Positions 27,136-36,006 of a stretch of 64,000 bases of DNA are shown piece by piece. Positions within the stretch are counted from its first letter, which is position 1. Each line of letters begins with the position of its first letter. The position numbers were made by a program, and so were the translations under genes. Source of the stretch: Microterricola viridarii (GTDB lineage Bacteria; Actinomycetota; Actinomycetes; Actinomycetales; Microbacteriaceae); contig NZ_CP014145.1 of the NCBI RefSeq assembly GCF_001542775.1, positions 2,480,001 through 2,544,000 of the forward strand, read 5' to 3'. The notes beneath the pieces are model-generated. The model was not told the DNA's origin and did not search any database. It saw only the letters and a program-made list of their open reading frames with translations.

Positions 27136-27611
27136 ACTGAGCCCGTCGAAGTCGGTGGAGTCTCTACGCGCTCAACCAACGGGATTCGATCGGGGGCTCC
27201 CACGAGCCAACGTGGAGAAGCACGCCGGCTCGAGGCGGCCGCGCCGCGACGAAGGAGCAGCGCAGCCCCCGAAGCCCCGAGCGATTCAGCAGAAACCGCA
27301 GCCCCCGGCTTCCACTGACTGAGCCCGCCGAAGTCGGCGGAGCCTCTACGCGCTCAACCAACGGGCTTCGGTCGCAAGCTCCCTCGAGCCAACGTGGAGA
27401 AGCACGTCGGCTCGAGGGGGCCGCGCCGCGCCGAAGGAGCAGCGCAGCCCCCGAAGCCCCGAGCGACTCAACAGAAACCGCAGCCCACGGCATCCGCAGA
27501 CTGAGCCCGTCTAAGTCGGCGGAGTCTCTACGCGCCCAACCAACGGGATTCGGTCGGCCCCGTGTGTTGGCTTCGGTCGCAAGCTCCCTCGAGCCAACGT
27601 GAGGGCGCCGG
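27136..27611. repeat. Tandem repeat with 182-bp period, about 2.6 copies
   Basis: The start ACTGAGCCCG recurs at 27136, 27318 and 27500, exactly 182 bases apart. Units share CTCAACCAACGG, a CTTCGGTCGC/AGCTCCC segment and GAGCCAACGTGGAGAAGCAC. The third copy is internally deleted. The region 27075-27611 has no credible gene and lies between holB and the P450 cluster. Related bases occur near 32245 on the other side of that cluster. Confidence 0.88.
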
Positions 27612-28862
27612 TCAGCCGCCGACGGGTGCGAGCTGCAGCAGGGAGTTCAGCGGGAAGCTCGGATTGGCGGCCTGCTCCGGCGTCGGGCTGACCCGGGCGG
27701 CGAGCAGCTTGCGCGCCCCAATGTGGTCGGCGGCGCTGCCCAGTGAGTCGACGCCGACCAGCACGCCGTCGCGAAAGCAGTACACGCTGAACCGGCCGCT
27801 GGCCGGGTCGCCCCGCAGCACGTGCTCGTCGGCCGCGGCGCTCAGCCCGGCGATCTGGATCCGCAGCTCGGCCTGGTCGCTCCAGAACCAGGGCGCGGCG
27901 TCGTACGGGCGCGGCCGCCCGGTGAGCGTGGCGGCGACGCTGCGCGCCTGGTCGGTCGCGTTCTGCACCGACTCCAGCCGCAGCAGCGCGCCGGTGGCCG
28001 CGTGCGGGTAGCGCGCACAGTCGCCGATCGCGAATATCCCCGGGTCACTCGTGCGAAGCAGGGCGTCGACGAGCACACCGCCCTGCACGACGAGACCGGC
28101 CGCCTGGGCCAGCTCGCTCACCGGTTCGGCGCCGATGCCGACGACGACGAGGTCGGCCGGGTGCAACCGCCCGGCGCTGTCGCGCACGCCGGTGGCGGCG
28201 CCGTCGGCACCCACGATCTCGCGCGCCACGGTGCCGTGCAGCATCCGCACGCCGCGCGCCTCGTGCCAGGCCTCGATCTGCGCGGCGAAGGGGGCGGATG
28301 CCGCGCGCTCCAGCACGCGGGCGGCCGCGTTGATGACCGTCGGCGCAAGCCCACGCGCCGTCGCGTGGGCGGCACACTCCAGCCCGATGAAGCCGGCCCC
28401 GATGATGACGACGTCGCGGGCCCGCTCGAAGGCGGTCGCGAGCCGGTCGGCGTCTGCTCGAGTGGCGAGCCGGTGCACGCCGGCCAGCTCGGCGCCCGGC
28501 ACCGTCAGGGGGCGCGGCCGCGAGCCCGTCGCCAGCACCAGGTGGTCGTAGTCGAGCAGTGACACCGTGCCCTCGGCGTCGACGAGCCGCACGCAGCGGG
28601 TCGCCCGGTCGACCGCCTCGACCGTCGTGCCCGCCAGCAGAGTCACGCCCGCCGCCGCGTAGAAGGACTCCGGCCGGAACCAGATCTGCTCGGCGCCGAC
28701 CGTGCCGGCGAGGTAGTCCTTCGACAGCGGCGGCCGCGCGTACGGCAGCCCCGCCCCGGCATCCACGATGGTGATCGGCGCGGTGAATCCTGCCTCCCGC
28801 AGCGCGTTCGCGGTGTGGAAGCCGCCGTGACCGCCCCCGACGATCACACACCCCGCCCGCAT
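27612..28862 (-). CDS. FAD-dependent ferredoxin reductase
   Basis: The 416-residue protein has two dinucleotide-binding folds: CVIVGGGHGGFHTANALREA at the N-terminus for FAD and VVIIGAGFIGLECAAHA at about 150 for NAD(P)H. The segment GIFAIGDCARYPH and a C-terminal reductase domain follow. It matches reductases that feed 2Fe-2S ferredoxins of P450 and dioxygenase systems. The ATG at 28862 shares a base with the ferredoxin stop (TGATG), so translation is coupled. It passes electrons from NAD(P)H to the ferredoxin encoded upstream. Confidence 0.9.
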   Translation of the reverse strand: MRAGCVIVGGGHGGFHTANALREAGFTAPITIVDAGAGLPYARPPLSKDYLAGTVGAEQIWFRPESFYAAAGVTLLAGTTVEAVDRATRCVRLVDAEGTVSLLDYDHLVLATGSRPRPLTVPGAELAGVHRLATRADADRLATAFERARDVVIIGAGFIGLECAAHATARGLAPTVINAAARVLERAASAPFAAQIEAWHEARGVRMLHGTVAREIVGADGAATGVRDSAGRLHPADLVVVGIGAEPVSELAQAAGLVVQGGVLVDALLRTSDPGIFAIGDCARYPHAATGALLRLESVQNATDQARSVAATLTGRPRPYDAAPWFWSDQAELRIQIAGLSAAADEHVLRGDPASGRFSVYCFRDGVLVGVDSLGSAADHIGARKLLAARVSPTPEQAANPSFPLNSLLQLAPVGG

Positions 28863-29185
28863 CAGAACTGGGTGGCCGGGGCGTGCACGAGCAGCCCGTC
28901 GGTGGCGGCGGAGCACCGCAGCTGGCAGCTCAGCCGTGAGTGAGCGGTGCGCGGGGCGGCGGTCGCCTCGAGCATCTCCTCCTCGTCCTCCGAGATCGGC
29001 GGCAGGGCGATGGTGTTCGCCTCGTCGACGTAGACGTGGCAGGTGGAGCACTGCATTCCGCCGCCGCACTCGCCGACGATGCCCCTCACCCGATTGTTGA
29101 CGGCGGCCTTCATCACCGACATCCCGTCGGCGACGTCCAGGTCGACGGCGGCGCCGTCGACGCTCACAATGGTCAAACGCGACAT
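28862..29185 (-). CDS. 2Fe-2S ferredoxin (adrenodoxin/putidaredoxin type)
   Basis: A 107-residue ferredoxin with cluster ligands Cys40, Cys46, Cys49 and Cys87 (GECGGGMQCSTC and LSCQLRC). The C-x5-C-x2-C spacing marks the vertebrate/putidaredoxin type used by class I bacterial P450s. It sits between the P450 and the reductase genes on one strand, so it should shuttle single electrons between them. The ATG at 29185 gives the full N-terminal beta strand. Confidence 0.95.
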   Translation of the reverse strand: MSRLTIVSVDGAAVDLDVADGMSVMKAAVNNRVRGIVGECGGGMQCSTCHVYVDEANTIALPPISEDEEEMLEATAAPRTAHSRLSCQLRCSAATDGLLVHAPATQF

Positions 29186-29234
29186 TCTCTGGTTCTCTCT
29201 GTTCCGGAAGCTGTGGTCACGAGGCGGGTCGGGG

Positions 29235-30488
29235 TCACCACACGGCGGGCAGCTCGAGCAGCCCGCGGAACACCCAGCCACGCTCGCGCGGCGCGGCCCC
29301 CGGTGCCAGCTGCAGGCCCGGCAGCCGGCGGAACAGCTCCGGCAGCGCGATCTGCGCGACCGAGGCCCTGGCCACCCAGGCACCCCCGCAGAAGTGCGGG
29401 CCGCCGCCGAAGGCGTGGTGGCTGACGTGGTCGCGGTCGATGTTGAACTCCTCCGGGCGCTCAAACACGCGCTCGTCGCGGTTGGCGCTGCCGACGCAGA
29501 CGCCGATCTTGTCGCCGGGCTTCAGTGAGACGCCGCCGAGCTCGGTGTCGACGGCGACCATCTTCGGGTACATCGAGATCGGGGCGACCCAGCGGATCGT
29601 CTCCTCGAAGACGGGGCGCCAGAGCGCGGCATCCGCCTCGACCCGCGCCCGGATCTCCGGGTGGGTGATCAGCGCGTAGACGGCGATGCCCATCGCGTCG
29701 CGCGGCTCGTTGACGCCGCCGCCGATGGTCATCTTCACGGCCGCCCGCAGCGACTCGATCGGCATCTGATACTCGGCGTGCACGGCAGCAGAGATCATCG
29801 ACTCGTCCGGCGTCACCCGCACCCGGGCGACGGCGCGGTCGATCTCCGCGTCGATCTCGGCGACGACGGCATCCGCCTGCGCCCAGACGGCCGGGTCGTC
29901 GGCGTAGTTGCCGACGCCGTCCATCATGGACTGCGACCAGACCTGCAGGCTGAGGTCGAAGGCGTCGGGCGCATGGCCGGAGGTGTCGGTCATGAAGCCG
30001 AGCACGTGGGCGAGGTTGCGCGCCGCGAGCGGGCCGAAGAAGTCGGCGACGAGCTCGCCGCCGCCCCGCTGCTCGAGGGCGTCGATGAGGTCTGCGGCGT
30101 TGCGCTCGAAGATCGGGTTCCAGTGCCGCTTGATGGCGTTGGGCTTGAGCGGGCTCTCGACGGCGTGCCGTTCGGCGCGGTGCTCCTCGCCGTCCTTGCG
30201 CAGGAACGGGTGTCCCATCACCCGGTACATCAGCGAGCCCTCCTCGCGGGCGATGAAGATCTCGGGGTTCTGCTCGATCGTGCTCACGTCGTCGTAGCGG
30301 GTGACGAGGTAGCGGTTCGCCGCCGGCACCCAGGCCACAGGCTCCTCGGCGCGCAACCGCTCGAGCAGCGGCCACGGGTTCACCCACATCTCGGCCAGGT
30401 CCACGCTCTCGCCGAGCGTCCCGCCGGCCCCCACCGCTGCGGATGCCGCCGCCGTCGTTTCCGTCGTCGTTGCAGACTCTGCCGCCAT
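29235..30488 (-). CDS. Cytochrome P450 with an unusual I-helix (GGGVNEPRD)
   Basis: The 417-residue P450 has the EETIR (ExxR) motif at 295-299 and the heme loop FGGGPHFCGG with Cys about 367. The I-helix reads GGGVNEPRD at 256-264, so the usual acid-Thr pair is replaced by Glu-Pro. I recall a similar GxxQEP stretch and a WGFRG-like C-terminus in the aromatic O-demethylase GcoA; here the C-terminus has GWVFRG. The ATG at 30488 has a strong GAGGAGG six bases upstream. It heads a P450-ferredoxin-reductase operon divergent from a LysR gene. O-demethylation is only a hypothesis. Confidence 0.93.
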   Translation of the reverse strand: MAAESATTTETTAAASAAVGAGGTLGESVDLAEMWVNPWPLLERLRAEEPVAWVPAANRYLVTRYDDVSTIEQNPEIFIAREEGSLMYRVMGHPFLRKDGEEHRAERHAVESPLKPNAIKRHWNPIFERNAADLIDALEQRGGGELVADFFGPLAARNLAHVLGFMTDTSGHAPDAFDLSLQVWSQSMMDGVGNYADDPAVWAQADAVVAEIDAEIDRAVARVRVTPDESMISAAVHAEYQMPIESLRAAVKMTIGGGVNEPRDAMGIAVYALITHPEIRARVEADAALWRPVFEETIRWVAPISMYPKMVAVDTELGGVSLKPGDKIGVCVGSANRDERVFERPEEFNIDRDHVSHHAFGGGPHFCGGAWVARASVAQIALPELFRRLPGLQLAPGAAPRERGWVFRGLLELPAVW

Positions 30489-30542
30489 GGCCAACCTCCT
30501 CATTGAGCTGTGCGCCCAGTCAACTCAGTGCGCGCAGTGTTG

Positions 30543-30557
30543 TAAAACATGTTTAAC
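30543..30557. promoter_or_regulatory. Palindrome AAACATGTTT with T-N11-A, candidate LysR box
   Basis: The 10-bp perfect palindrome (30545-30554) lies between the divergent P450 and LysR genes. T30543 and A30555 satisfy the T-N11-A pattern of LysR-type sites. It is the best operator candidate in this 97-base intergenic gap. Confidence 0.5.
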
Positions 30558-30585
30558 TACGCCGAAAACCAAGTAAATTCTGGTT

Positions 30586-31521
30586 ATGGAGAACCACCCG
30601 TTCACGATCCGGCAGCTGGAGTACTTCGAGGCCGTGGCCACGCACGGCTCGCTGTCGACGGCGGCCGCGCAATGCCACGTCACGGCATCCGGTCTGGCCA
30701 TCGCCTTGGACGAGCTGGAGAGGAACCTCGGGGTGCAGCTCTTCATCCGCCGCAAGGCGAAGGGGGCAACCTTGACACCGCTCGGCGCCGGGCTGCTCCC
30801 GGAGGTGCGCATGCTCCTCGGCAACGCGGGCACGCTCGCCGCGCACGCGCTCGAGGCGGGAGACAGCGTCGGCGGGCGCCTCGCGGTCGGCTGCTACCCG
30901 GCGCTCTCCCCGTTCTACCTTCCGAGCATCCTCGAGGACTTCGCACGCGCCCACCCGGCGCTCGAACTCGAGTTCGTCGAGGCCCCGGCGCCTGAGCTGC
31001 ACGAACTGCTGCTGCAGGGCAACATCGAGGTGGCCCTCATGTACAGCGCCGACATCTCCCGGGAGCTCGCGCACGACCCGGTGCGGGAGTACCTGCCGCA
31101 CGTGATCGTCGCCGCGAGCAGCCCGCTCGCCGAACGGGCGTCGCTGAGCCTGGCCGAGTTGGCGGAGCTTCCGCTCATCGCCCTCGACCTGCCGCCCAGC
31201 AAGCAGAACACGGAGCGGCTGTTCGCGCGCGCAGGCCTCCGCCCGCGAATGAGCCACAGCTCGCTGAACTTCGAGTTGGTGCGCTGCCTCGTCGGGCGCG
31301 ACCTCGGCTACTCGATTCTGTACCAGCGACCGCGGGGCGACCTCAGCTACGACGGCCACCGGGTGGTCAGCGTCCCGCTCGCCGACACCGTCGAGACGAG
31401 CACCGTCGGCCTGGCCCGCACAGCGGGCAGCCGGATGACGCGGCGCACCGAGGCCCTGCTTGAGCACCTGCGCGCAGCCCCCGGCGCACCCCTGCACAGC
31501 TCGCCCGCAAACACAGGATGA
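30586..31521 (+). CDS. LysR-family transcriptional regulator
   Basis: A 311-residue LysR protein: winged HTH at about 7-66 (FTIRQLEYFEAVATHGSLST, DELERNLGVQLF) and a periplasmic-binding-like effector domain after about 90. It is transcribed away from the P450 operon, the classic layout for a LysR activator of that operon. The effector is probably the P450 substrate or its product (inference). Its stop codon lies inside the 5' arm of the terminator hairpin. Confidence 0.93.
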   Translation: MENHPFTIRQLEYFEAVATHGSLSTAAAQCHVTASGLAIALDELERNLGVQLFIRRKAKGATLTPLGAGLLPEVRMLLGNAGTLAAHALEAGDSVGGRLAVGCYPALSPFYLPSILEDFARAHPALELEFVEAPAPELHELLLQGNIEVALMYSADISRELAHDPVREYLPHVIVAASSPLAERASLSLAELAELPLIALDLPPSKQNTERLFARAGLRPRMSHSSLNFELVRCLVGRDLGYSILYQRPRGDLSYDGHRVVSVPLADTVETSTVGLARTAGSRMTRRTEALLEHLRAAPGAPLHSSPANTG

Positions 31522-31572
31522 GAGCGGTGCCGCACCCCGTCTCGGGGGCGGCGCCGCTCTCATCCTGTGTTT
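31509..31572. terminator. Long hairpin terminator between LysR and tmk genes
   Basis: 31509-31527 and 31554-31572 form a perfect 19-bp stem, with partial further pairing inside. TTTT follows on the plus side. It lies between convergent genes and could end both transcripts. The LysR stop codon is within the 5' arm. Confidence 0.82.
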
Positions 31573-31611
31573 TCGCCCCGGCCCGCGAAGGGTGGCGGCG
31601 TGTGTTGGTGG

Positions 31612-32283
31612 TTAGTCGAGCAGCGCGGCGACGCGGGCGCGGATCAGCGCGGCGATCTCGTCGACGGGCAGGGCGGCGTCCACGACGAGAAAGCGCTCCG
31701 GCTCGGCCGCCGCCAGCGCGAGGAAGGCCTCGCGCACGCGGGCGTGGAAGGCGCCCTTCTCGGCCTCGAGCCGGTCGAAGCGCTTCTCGGCGGCATCCAG
31801 CCGGCCACGGGCCACCGTCTCGTCGAGGTCGAGCAGCACGGTGAGGTCGGGCAGCAGCCCCTCTGTCGCCCAGAGGGAGAGCTGGCGCACCTCCTCGCCG
31901 CCGAGCACCCGCCCGGCGCCCTGGTAGGCGACGGAGGAGTCGATGTAGCGGTCCTGGATGACGACCTCACCGCGGGCGAGCGCCGGGCGCACCGCCGTCT
32001 CGATGTGGTGCGCGCGGTCGGCGGCGTAGAGCAGCGCCTCGGCCCGCGCCGCGATGTGTCCGCGGTGGTGCAGCACGATCTCGCGGATCTCGACGCCGAC
32101 CTCGGTGCCGCCGGGCTCGCGGGTGCGCAGGACCGTGCGGCCCTGCTCGCCGAGCCAGCTGGCCAGCAGCTCGGACTGGGTCGTCTTGCCCGAGCCGTCG
32201 CCGCCCTCCAGCGTGATGAAGACACCGGATGCCGCGCCGGCGGTTTCGACAGACTCAACCAGCGGGGCAGAGCCCCCGGTCAC
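31612..32283 (-). CDS. tmk: Thymidylate kinase with repeat-derived N-terminal extension
   Basis: The 223-residue kinase has the P-loop LEGGDGSGKTTQ, the TREPGGTEVG substrate loop and DRYIDSSVAYQG lid region. It makes dTDP from dTMP. The GTG at 32283 overlaps the topA stop (GTGA) and is the only in-frame start before the P-loop. It adds about 18 residues (MTGGSAPLVESVETAGAA) whose DNA resembles the dispersed intergenic CGACAGACTCAACCAGCGG-type repeat. Confidence 0.92.
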   Translation of the reverse strand: MTGGSAPLVESVETAGAASGVFITLEGGDGSGKTTQSELLASWLGEQGRTVLRTREPGGTEVGVEIREIVLHHRGHIAARAEALLYAADRAHHIETAVRPALARGEVVIQDRYIDSSVAYQGAGRVLGGEEVRQLSLWATEGLLPDLTVLLDLDETVARGRLDAAEKRFDRLEAEKGAFHARVREAFLALAAAEPERFLVVDAALPVDEIAALIRARVAALLD

Positions 32284-35180
32284 TCGGCCGCTCCGGCGGC
32301 CGCGGCGGCTGCCTTGTTCGCGGCACGGGTCGCAGCAGCCTTCTTGGCGGCCTCGGAGCGCGCGGCCGAGACGGCTGCAGTCGGCTTCTTCGCTGCGGGC
32401 TTCTTCGCTGCGGCCTTCTTCGCGGGCGCCTTCTTGGCCGGAGCCTTCTTCGCCGCGGTCTTCTTGGGCGCCGGGCCCTTGTCGCGCTTGATCTGCAGCA
32501 GCTCGACGGCCCGCTCGAAGGTGAGGTCCTCGACGGTCTCGCTCTTCGGGATGGTCGCGTTGACGGTGCCGTCGGTGACGTAGGCGCCGAAACGCCCGTC
32601 CTTCACCTTGATCGGCTTGCCGCTCACCGGGTCGGCCTCGAACTCGCGCAGCGCGCTGGAGGCGGCACGGCCGCCGTACTTCGGCTGGGCGTAGAGCTCG
32701 AGCGCCCCGGGCAGGTCGATATCGAAGATCTGGTCCTCGCTGGTGAGCGAGCGGGTGTCGACGCCCTTCTTCAGGTACGGGCCGAACTTGCCGTTCTGGG
32801 CCAGGATCTCGGCGCCGGTCTCCGGGTCGATGCCGACGACGCGCGGCAGCGAGAGCAGCTTGAGCGCGGTGTCGAGGTCGATCGTGGCCAGGTCCATCGA
32901 CTTGAACAGCGAGGCGGTGCGCGGCTTGACCGCGGCTGCCTTCTTCGCGGCCGGCTTCTTCTTGGCGGCCGGCTTCGCGGCATCCGCCTCGAGGACCTCA
33001 CCGGTTGCGGCGTCGGCCGCGACCTCGGGGGCCGGGTCGAGCTCGGTCACGTAGGGGCCGAAGCGGCCGTCCTTCGCGACGATCTCCTTGCCGTTCTCCG
33101 GGTTGATGCCGATCACGCGGTCGGTGACCACGGGGGCGTCGATGAGCTCGCGCGCCTTCGCCGGGGTCAGCTCGTCGGGGGCCAGGTTCAGTGGCAGGTT
33201 GACGCGTCGGGGCGTGGCGTCCGGGGCTGCACCCTCTTCTGACACCTCGAGGTAGGGGCCGTACTTGCCGATGCGCAGCGTGATGTCGTCGGTGATCGGC
33301 ATCGAGTTGATGCTGCGCGCGTCGATCTCGCCCAGATTGTCGATGACCTGCCGCAGGCCCTTGTGCTTGTCGGAACCGAAGTAGAAGCTGTTCAGCCAGT
33401 CGACACGGTCGGCCTCGCCGGCCGCGATGTGGTCGAGGTCACCCTCCATCTCGGCGGTGAAGTCGTATTCGACGAGGTCGCCGAAGTACTCCTCCAGCAG
33501 CCGCACCACAGAGAAGGCGATCCAATTGGGAATGAGCGACTGCCCGCGAGGGGTGACATAGCCGCGGTCGACGATCGTCGAGATGATCGAGGCGAAGGTC
33601 GACGGGCGGCCGATGCCGAGCTCTTCCAGACGCTTGACCAGGCTGGCCTCGGTGTAACGCGGAGGCGGCGTGGTCTCGTGGCCGTTGGCGTCGAGCTCGG
33701 CGAAGCTGAGCCGCTGGCCCTCGCTGAGCTGCGGCAGCTTGGACTCGCTCGGCTCGCTCGGGGCGTTGCGCTCCTCGTCGCGGCTCTCTTCGTACGCGTT
33801 CAGGAAGCCGCGGAAGGTGATGACGGTTCCGGATGCCGTGAACTCGGCGAGTGCCTTGGAGGCGCGCGGGTTCTCGGACTCGCCCGTCGGCCCGGCCACG
33901 ATCGTGACCGAGGCGGTCTGCCCCTTGGCGTCGGCCATCTGCGAGGCGACGGTGCGCTTCCAGATGAGGTCGTACAGCTTGAAGTCGTTGCCGCGCAGCG
34001 CGCTGGAGAGCGAGGACGGCGTGCGGAAGGTGTCGCCGGAGGGGCGGATGGCCTCGTGCGCCTCCTGCGCGTTCTTGCTCTTGCCGGTGTAGACGCGCGG
34101 CTTGTCGGGGATGGTGTCCGCACCGTACAGGGCGGTGGCCTGGGTGCGCGCCGCGTTGATCGCCTGCTGCGAGAGCGAGGGCGAGTCGGTACGCATATAG
34201 GTGATGTACCCGTTCTCGTAGAGAGACTGGGCGACGCTCATGGTCTGCTTGGCCGAGAAGCGCAGTTTGCGGGCGGCCTCCTGCTGCAGCGTGGAGGTCG
34301 TGAACGGCGCGGCTGGCTTGCGCGAGTACGGCTTGGACTCGACCTTGCTCACGGTGAGATCGACGCCGGGCTGCAGCAGTGCCTCGCGGAGGGCCGTCGC
34401 TGCGGCCTCGTCGAGCACGGATGCCGAGCTCTTCAGCTGGCCGTTGTCGTCGAAGTCGCGGCCGCTGGCGATGCGCTCGCCGTTCAGCCGGGCGAGGCGG
34501 GCGGAGAAATTCGAGCCGTCGGAGTCGGCGCCGTCGAGGGCGGTGCTGAGGATCGCGCTCAGATCCCAGTAGCCGGCCGCGGTGAAGGCGAGGCGCTCGC
34601 GTTCCCGGTCGACGACGAGGCGGGTCGCGGCGGACTGCACGCGGCCGGCGGAGAGGCCGGGGCCGACCTTGCGCCAGAGCACCGGCGAGATCTCGTAGCC
34701 GTAGAGGCGGTCGAGGATGCGGCGCGTCTCCTGCGCGTCGACCAGAGCGGTGTCGAGTTCGCGTGTGTTGTCTTTGGCGGCCAGGATGGCGTCTTTGGTG
34801 ATCTCGTGGAAGACCATGCGCTTGACGGGCACCTTCGGCTGAAGCACCTGCAGCAGGTGCCAGGCGATGGCCTCACCCTCGCGGTCCTCATCAGTTGCGA
34901 GCAGGAGCTCGTCGGCATCCTTCATTGCGCGCTTCAGCTCGGCGACGGTCTTCTTCTTGGCGTCGGAGACGACGTAGTAGGGCTCGAAGCCGTTCTCGAC
35001 GTCGACGGAGAACTTGCCGAGGGAACCCTTCTTCAGCTCGGCCGGGAGGTTCTTGGGCTCGATCAGATCGCGAATGTGGCCCACCGATGCCAAGACCTCG
35101 TAGCCATCGCCCAGGTACTGGGCAATCGACTTCATCTTGTTCGGAGACTCCACGATGACCAGTTTTTTCGTGCCCGGCAC
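32280..35180 (-). CDS. topA: DNA topoisomerase I
   Basis: A 966-residue type IA topoisomerase. The Toprim domain starts KKLVIVESPNK and includes LATDEDREGEAIAWH; the active-site Tyr is in YITYMRTDSP. Several C-terminal repeat domains follow (each with the RVIGINPENGKEI or VVGIDPETGAEI pattern), then a long Lys/Ala tail (KKAPAKK repeats) typical of actinobacteria. The tail binds DNA and aids processivity. GTG 35180 is chosen because AGAGGA precedes it and family members start there. It is coupled to tmk by GTGA. Confidence 0.95.
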   Translation of the reverse strand: MPGTKKLVIVESPNKMKSIAQYLGDGYEVLASVGHIRDLIEPKNLPAELKKGSLGKFSVDVENGFEPYYVVSDAKKKTVAELKRAMKDADELLLATDEDREGEAIAWHLLQVLQPKVPVKRMVFHEITKDAILAAKDNTRELDTALVDAQETRRILDRLYGYEISPVLWRKVGPGLSAGRVQSAATRLVVDRERERLAFTAAGYWDLSAILSTALDGADSDGSNFSARLARLNGERIASGRDFDDNGQLKSSASVLDEAAATALREALLQPGVDLTVSKVESKPYSRKPAAPFTTSTLQQEAARKLRFSAKQTMSVAQSLYENGYITYMRTDSPSLSQQAINAARTQATALYGADTIPDKPRVYTGKSKNAQEAHEAIRPSGDTFRTPSSLSSALRGNDFKLYDLIWKRTVASQMADAKGQTASVTIVAGPTGESENPRASKALAEFTASGTVITFRGFLNAYEESRDEERNAPSEPSESKLPQLSEGQRLSFAELDANGHETTPPPRYTEASLVKRLEELGIGRPSTFASIISTIVDRGYVTPRGQSLIPNWIAFSVVRLLEEYFGDLVEYDFTAEMEGDLDHIAAGEADRVDWLNSFYFGSDKHKGLRQVIDNLGEIDARSINSMPITDDITLRIGKYGPYLEVSEEGAAPDATPRRVNLPLNLAPDELTPAKARELIDAPVVTDRVIGINPENGKEIVAKDGRFGPYVTELDPAPEVAADAATGEVLEADAAKPAAKKKPAAKKAAAVKPRTASLFKSMDLATIDLDTALKLLSLPRVVGIDPETGAEILAQNGKFGPYLKKGVDTRSLTSEDQIFDIDLPGALELYAQPKYGGRAASSALREFEADPVSGKPIKVKDGRFGAYVTDGTVNATIPKSETVEDLTFERAVELLQIKRDKGPAPKKTAAKKAPAKKAPAKKAAAKKPAAKKPTAAVSAARSEAAKKAAATRAANKAAAAAAGAAE

Positions 35181-35388
35181 CAGGTTCCTCTTGTTTCTAT
35201 TGAGTACGAGCGGATCTGCCGCGCCCCCAAGCGCATCCAGCATCGTGTGATCGGCGACCTGAAGGCCTGCCATGCCACACGATACACACTCACATCGAGT
35301 GCGTGCCTAATTGAGACATCCTCATGCGGGCGCCGTCAAGTCCCTGCTCTCACGCCCGCCCCTTGCGCTTGCATATAAAGGGAGCACA

Positions 35389-35637
35389 ATGGCGATTATG
35401 GACGCAACTTCGGCACGCAGCTACACTGCGAAACTCATTGATGGGCCGCTCGAGGGCAAGACCATCAGCACCTCGTTCCTCACCTCCGGTGACCCGCAAC
35501 CGTTGCTGGCCATTCCCGCGGAATCCGGCGGCAAGCGCTTCTCTTACGCCCGAACCGCGGGGCTCGAATTCGCCGGCGAGTCCAGCGAGCTCCCGACAGC
35601 CGTGGAGTACCGGTACCGGGAGACCCTGTTCGATTGA
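35389..35637 (+). CDS. Small conserved-looking hypothetical protein
   Basis: An 82-residue protein with no membrane segment. The pattern KLIDGPLEGKTISTSFL followed by VEYRYRETLFD looks like a small beta-rich domain, but I cannot name the family. The ATG at 35389 has AAAGGGAG upstream. It is divergent from topA and convergent with the Tad cluster. Confidence 0.65.
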   Translation: MAIMDATSARSYTAKLIDGPLEGKTISTSFLTSGDPQPLLAIPAESGGKRFSYARTAGLEFAGESSELPTAVEYRYRETLFD

Positions 35638-35658
35638 GCCGCCGCTCTGCTGAGCAGC

Positions 35659-36006
35659 TCAGGGTGTGCCCGGCGGCCCCGCCCGCGCGGCGGCACTCAC
35701 CACGAACACCCACCAGGCAACTCCGACCTCCACGCGGGCGACCGCGCCTGTCAGCTCACACGCTGACAGCTCGCCCCCGTTCGCGCGTGCCGCGGCGGCC
35801 GCGAGCACGCACGGCTCGCCGGGGAACGCGCCCGAGGCGACATCCGCTGCGGCGAGCGCCGCGGCATCGGCCGCGTTGGCCGCGCGCTGACTGGCCAAGA
35901 AGGCGCCCGTGATCGGGATCAGCGTCACGGTCAGCGCCAGGATCGCCCCGATCATGCCGACGGCGAGCACGGCCGCCGCGCCGCGCTCGCCGCTCGCCCG
36001 GGTCAC
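35659..36006 (-). CDS. TadE-like pilin/secretion protein (helicase/secretion-neighbourhood type)
   Basis: A 115-residue protein with a basic start, the ERGAAAV processing-type motif and one hydrophobic helix (AVGMIGAILALTVTLIPITG), then a Cys-containing Ala-rich tail (FPGEPCVLAAAAA). It resembles the Rv3654c-type protein of the actinobacterial Tad cluster. GTG 36006 overlaps the upstream stop (GTGA). It is the last gene of the operon. Confidence 0.8.
   Translation of the reverse strand: MTRASGERGAAAVLAVGMIGAILALTVTLIPITGAFLASQRAANAADAAALAAADVASGAFPGEPCVLAAAAARANGGELSACELTGAVARVEVGVAWWVFVVSAAARAGPPGTP

Noticed and set aside
33363..35378. A 671-codon frame antisense to topA
   Set aside because: Same third-position artefact; topA motifs are unambiguous on the other strand.
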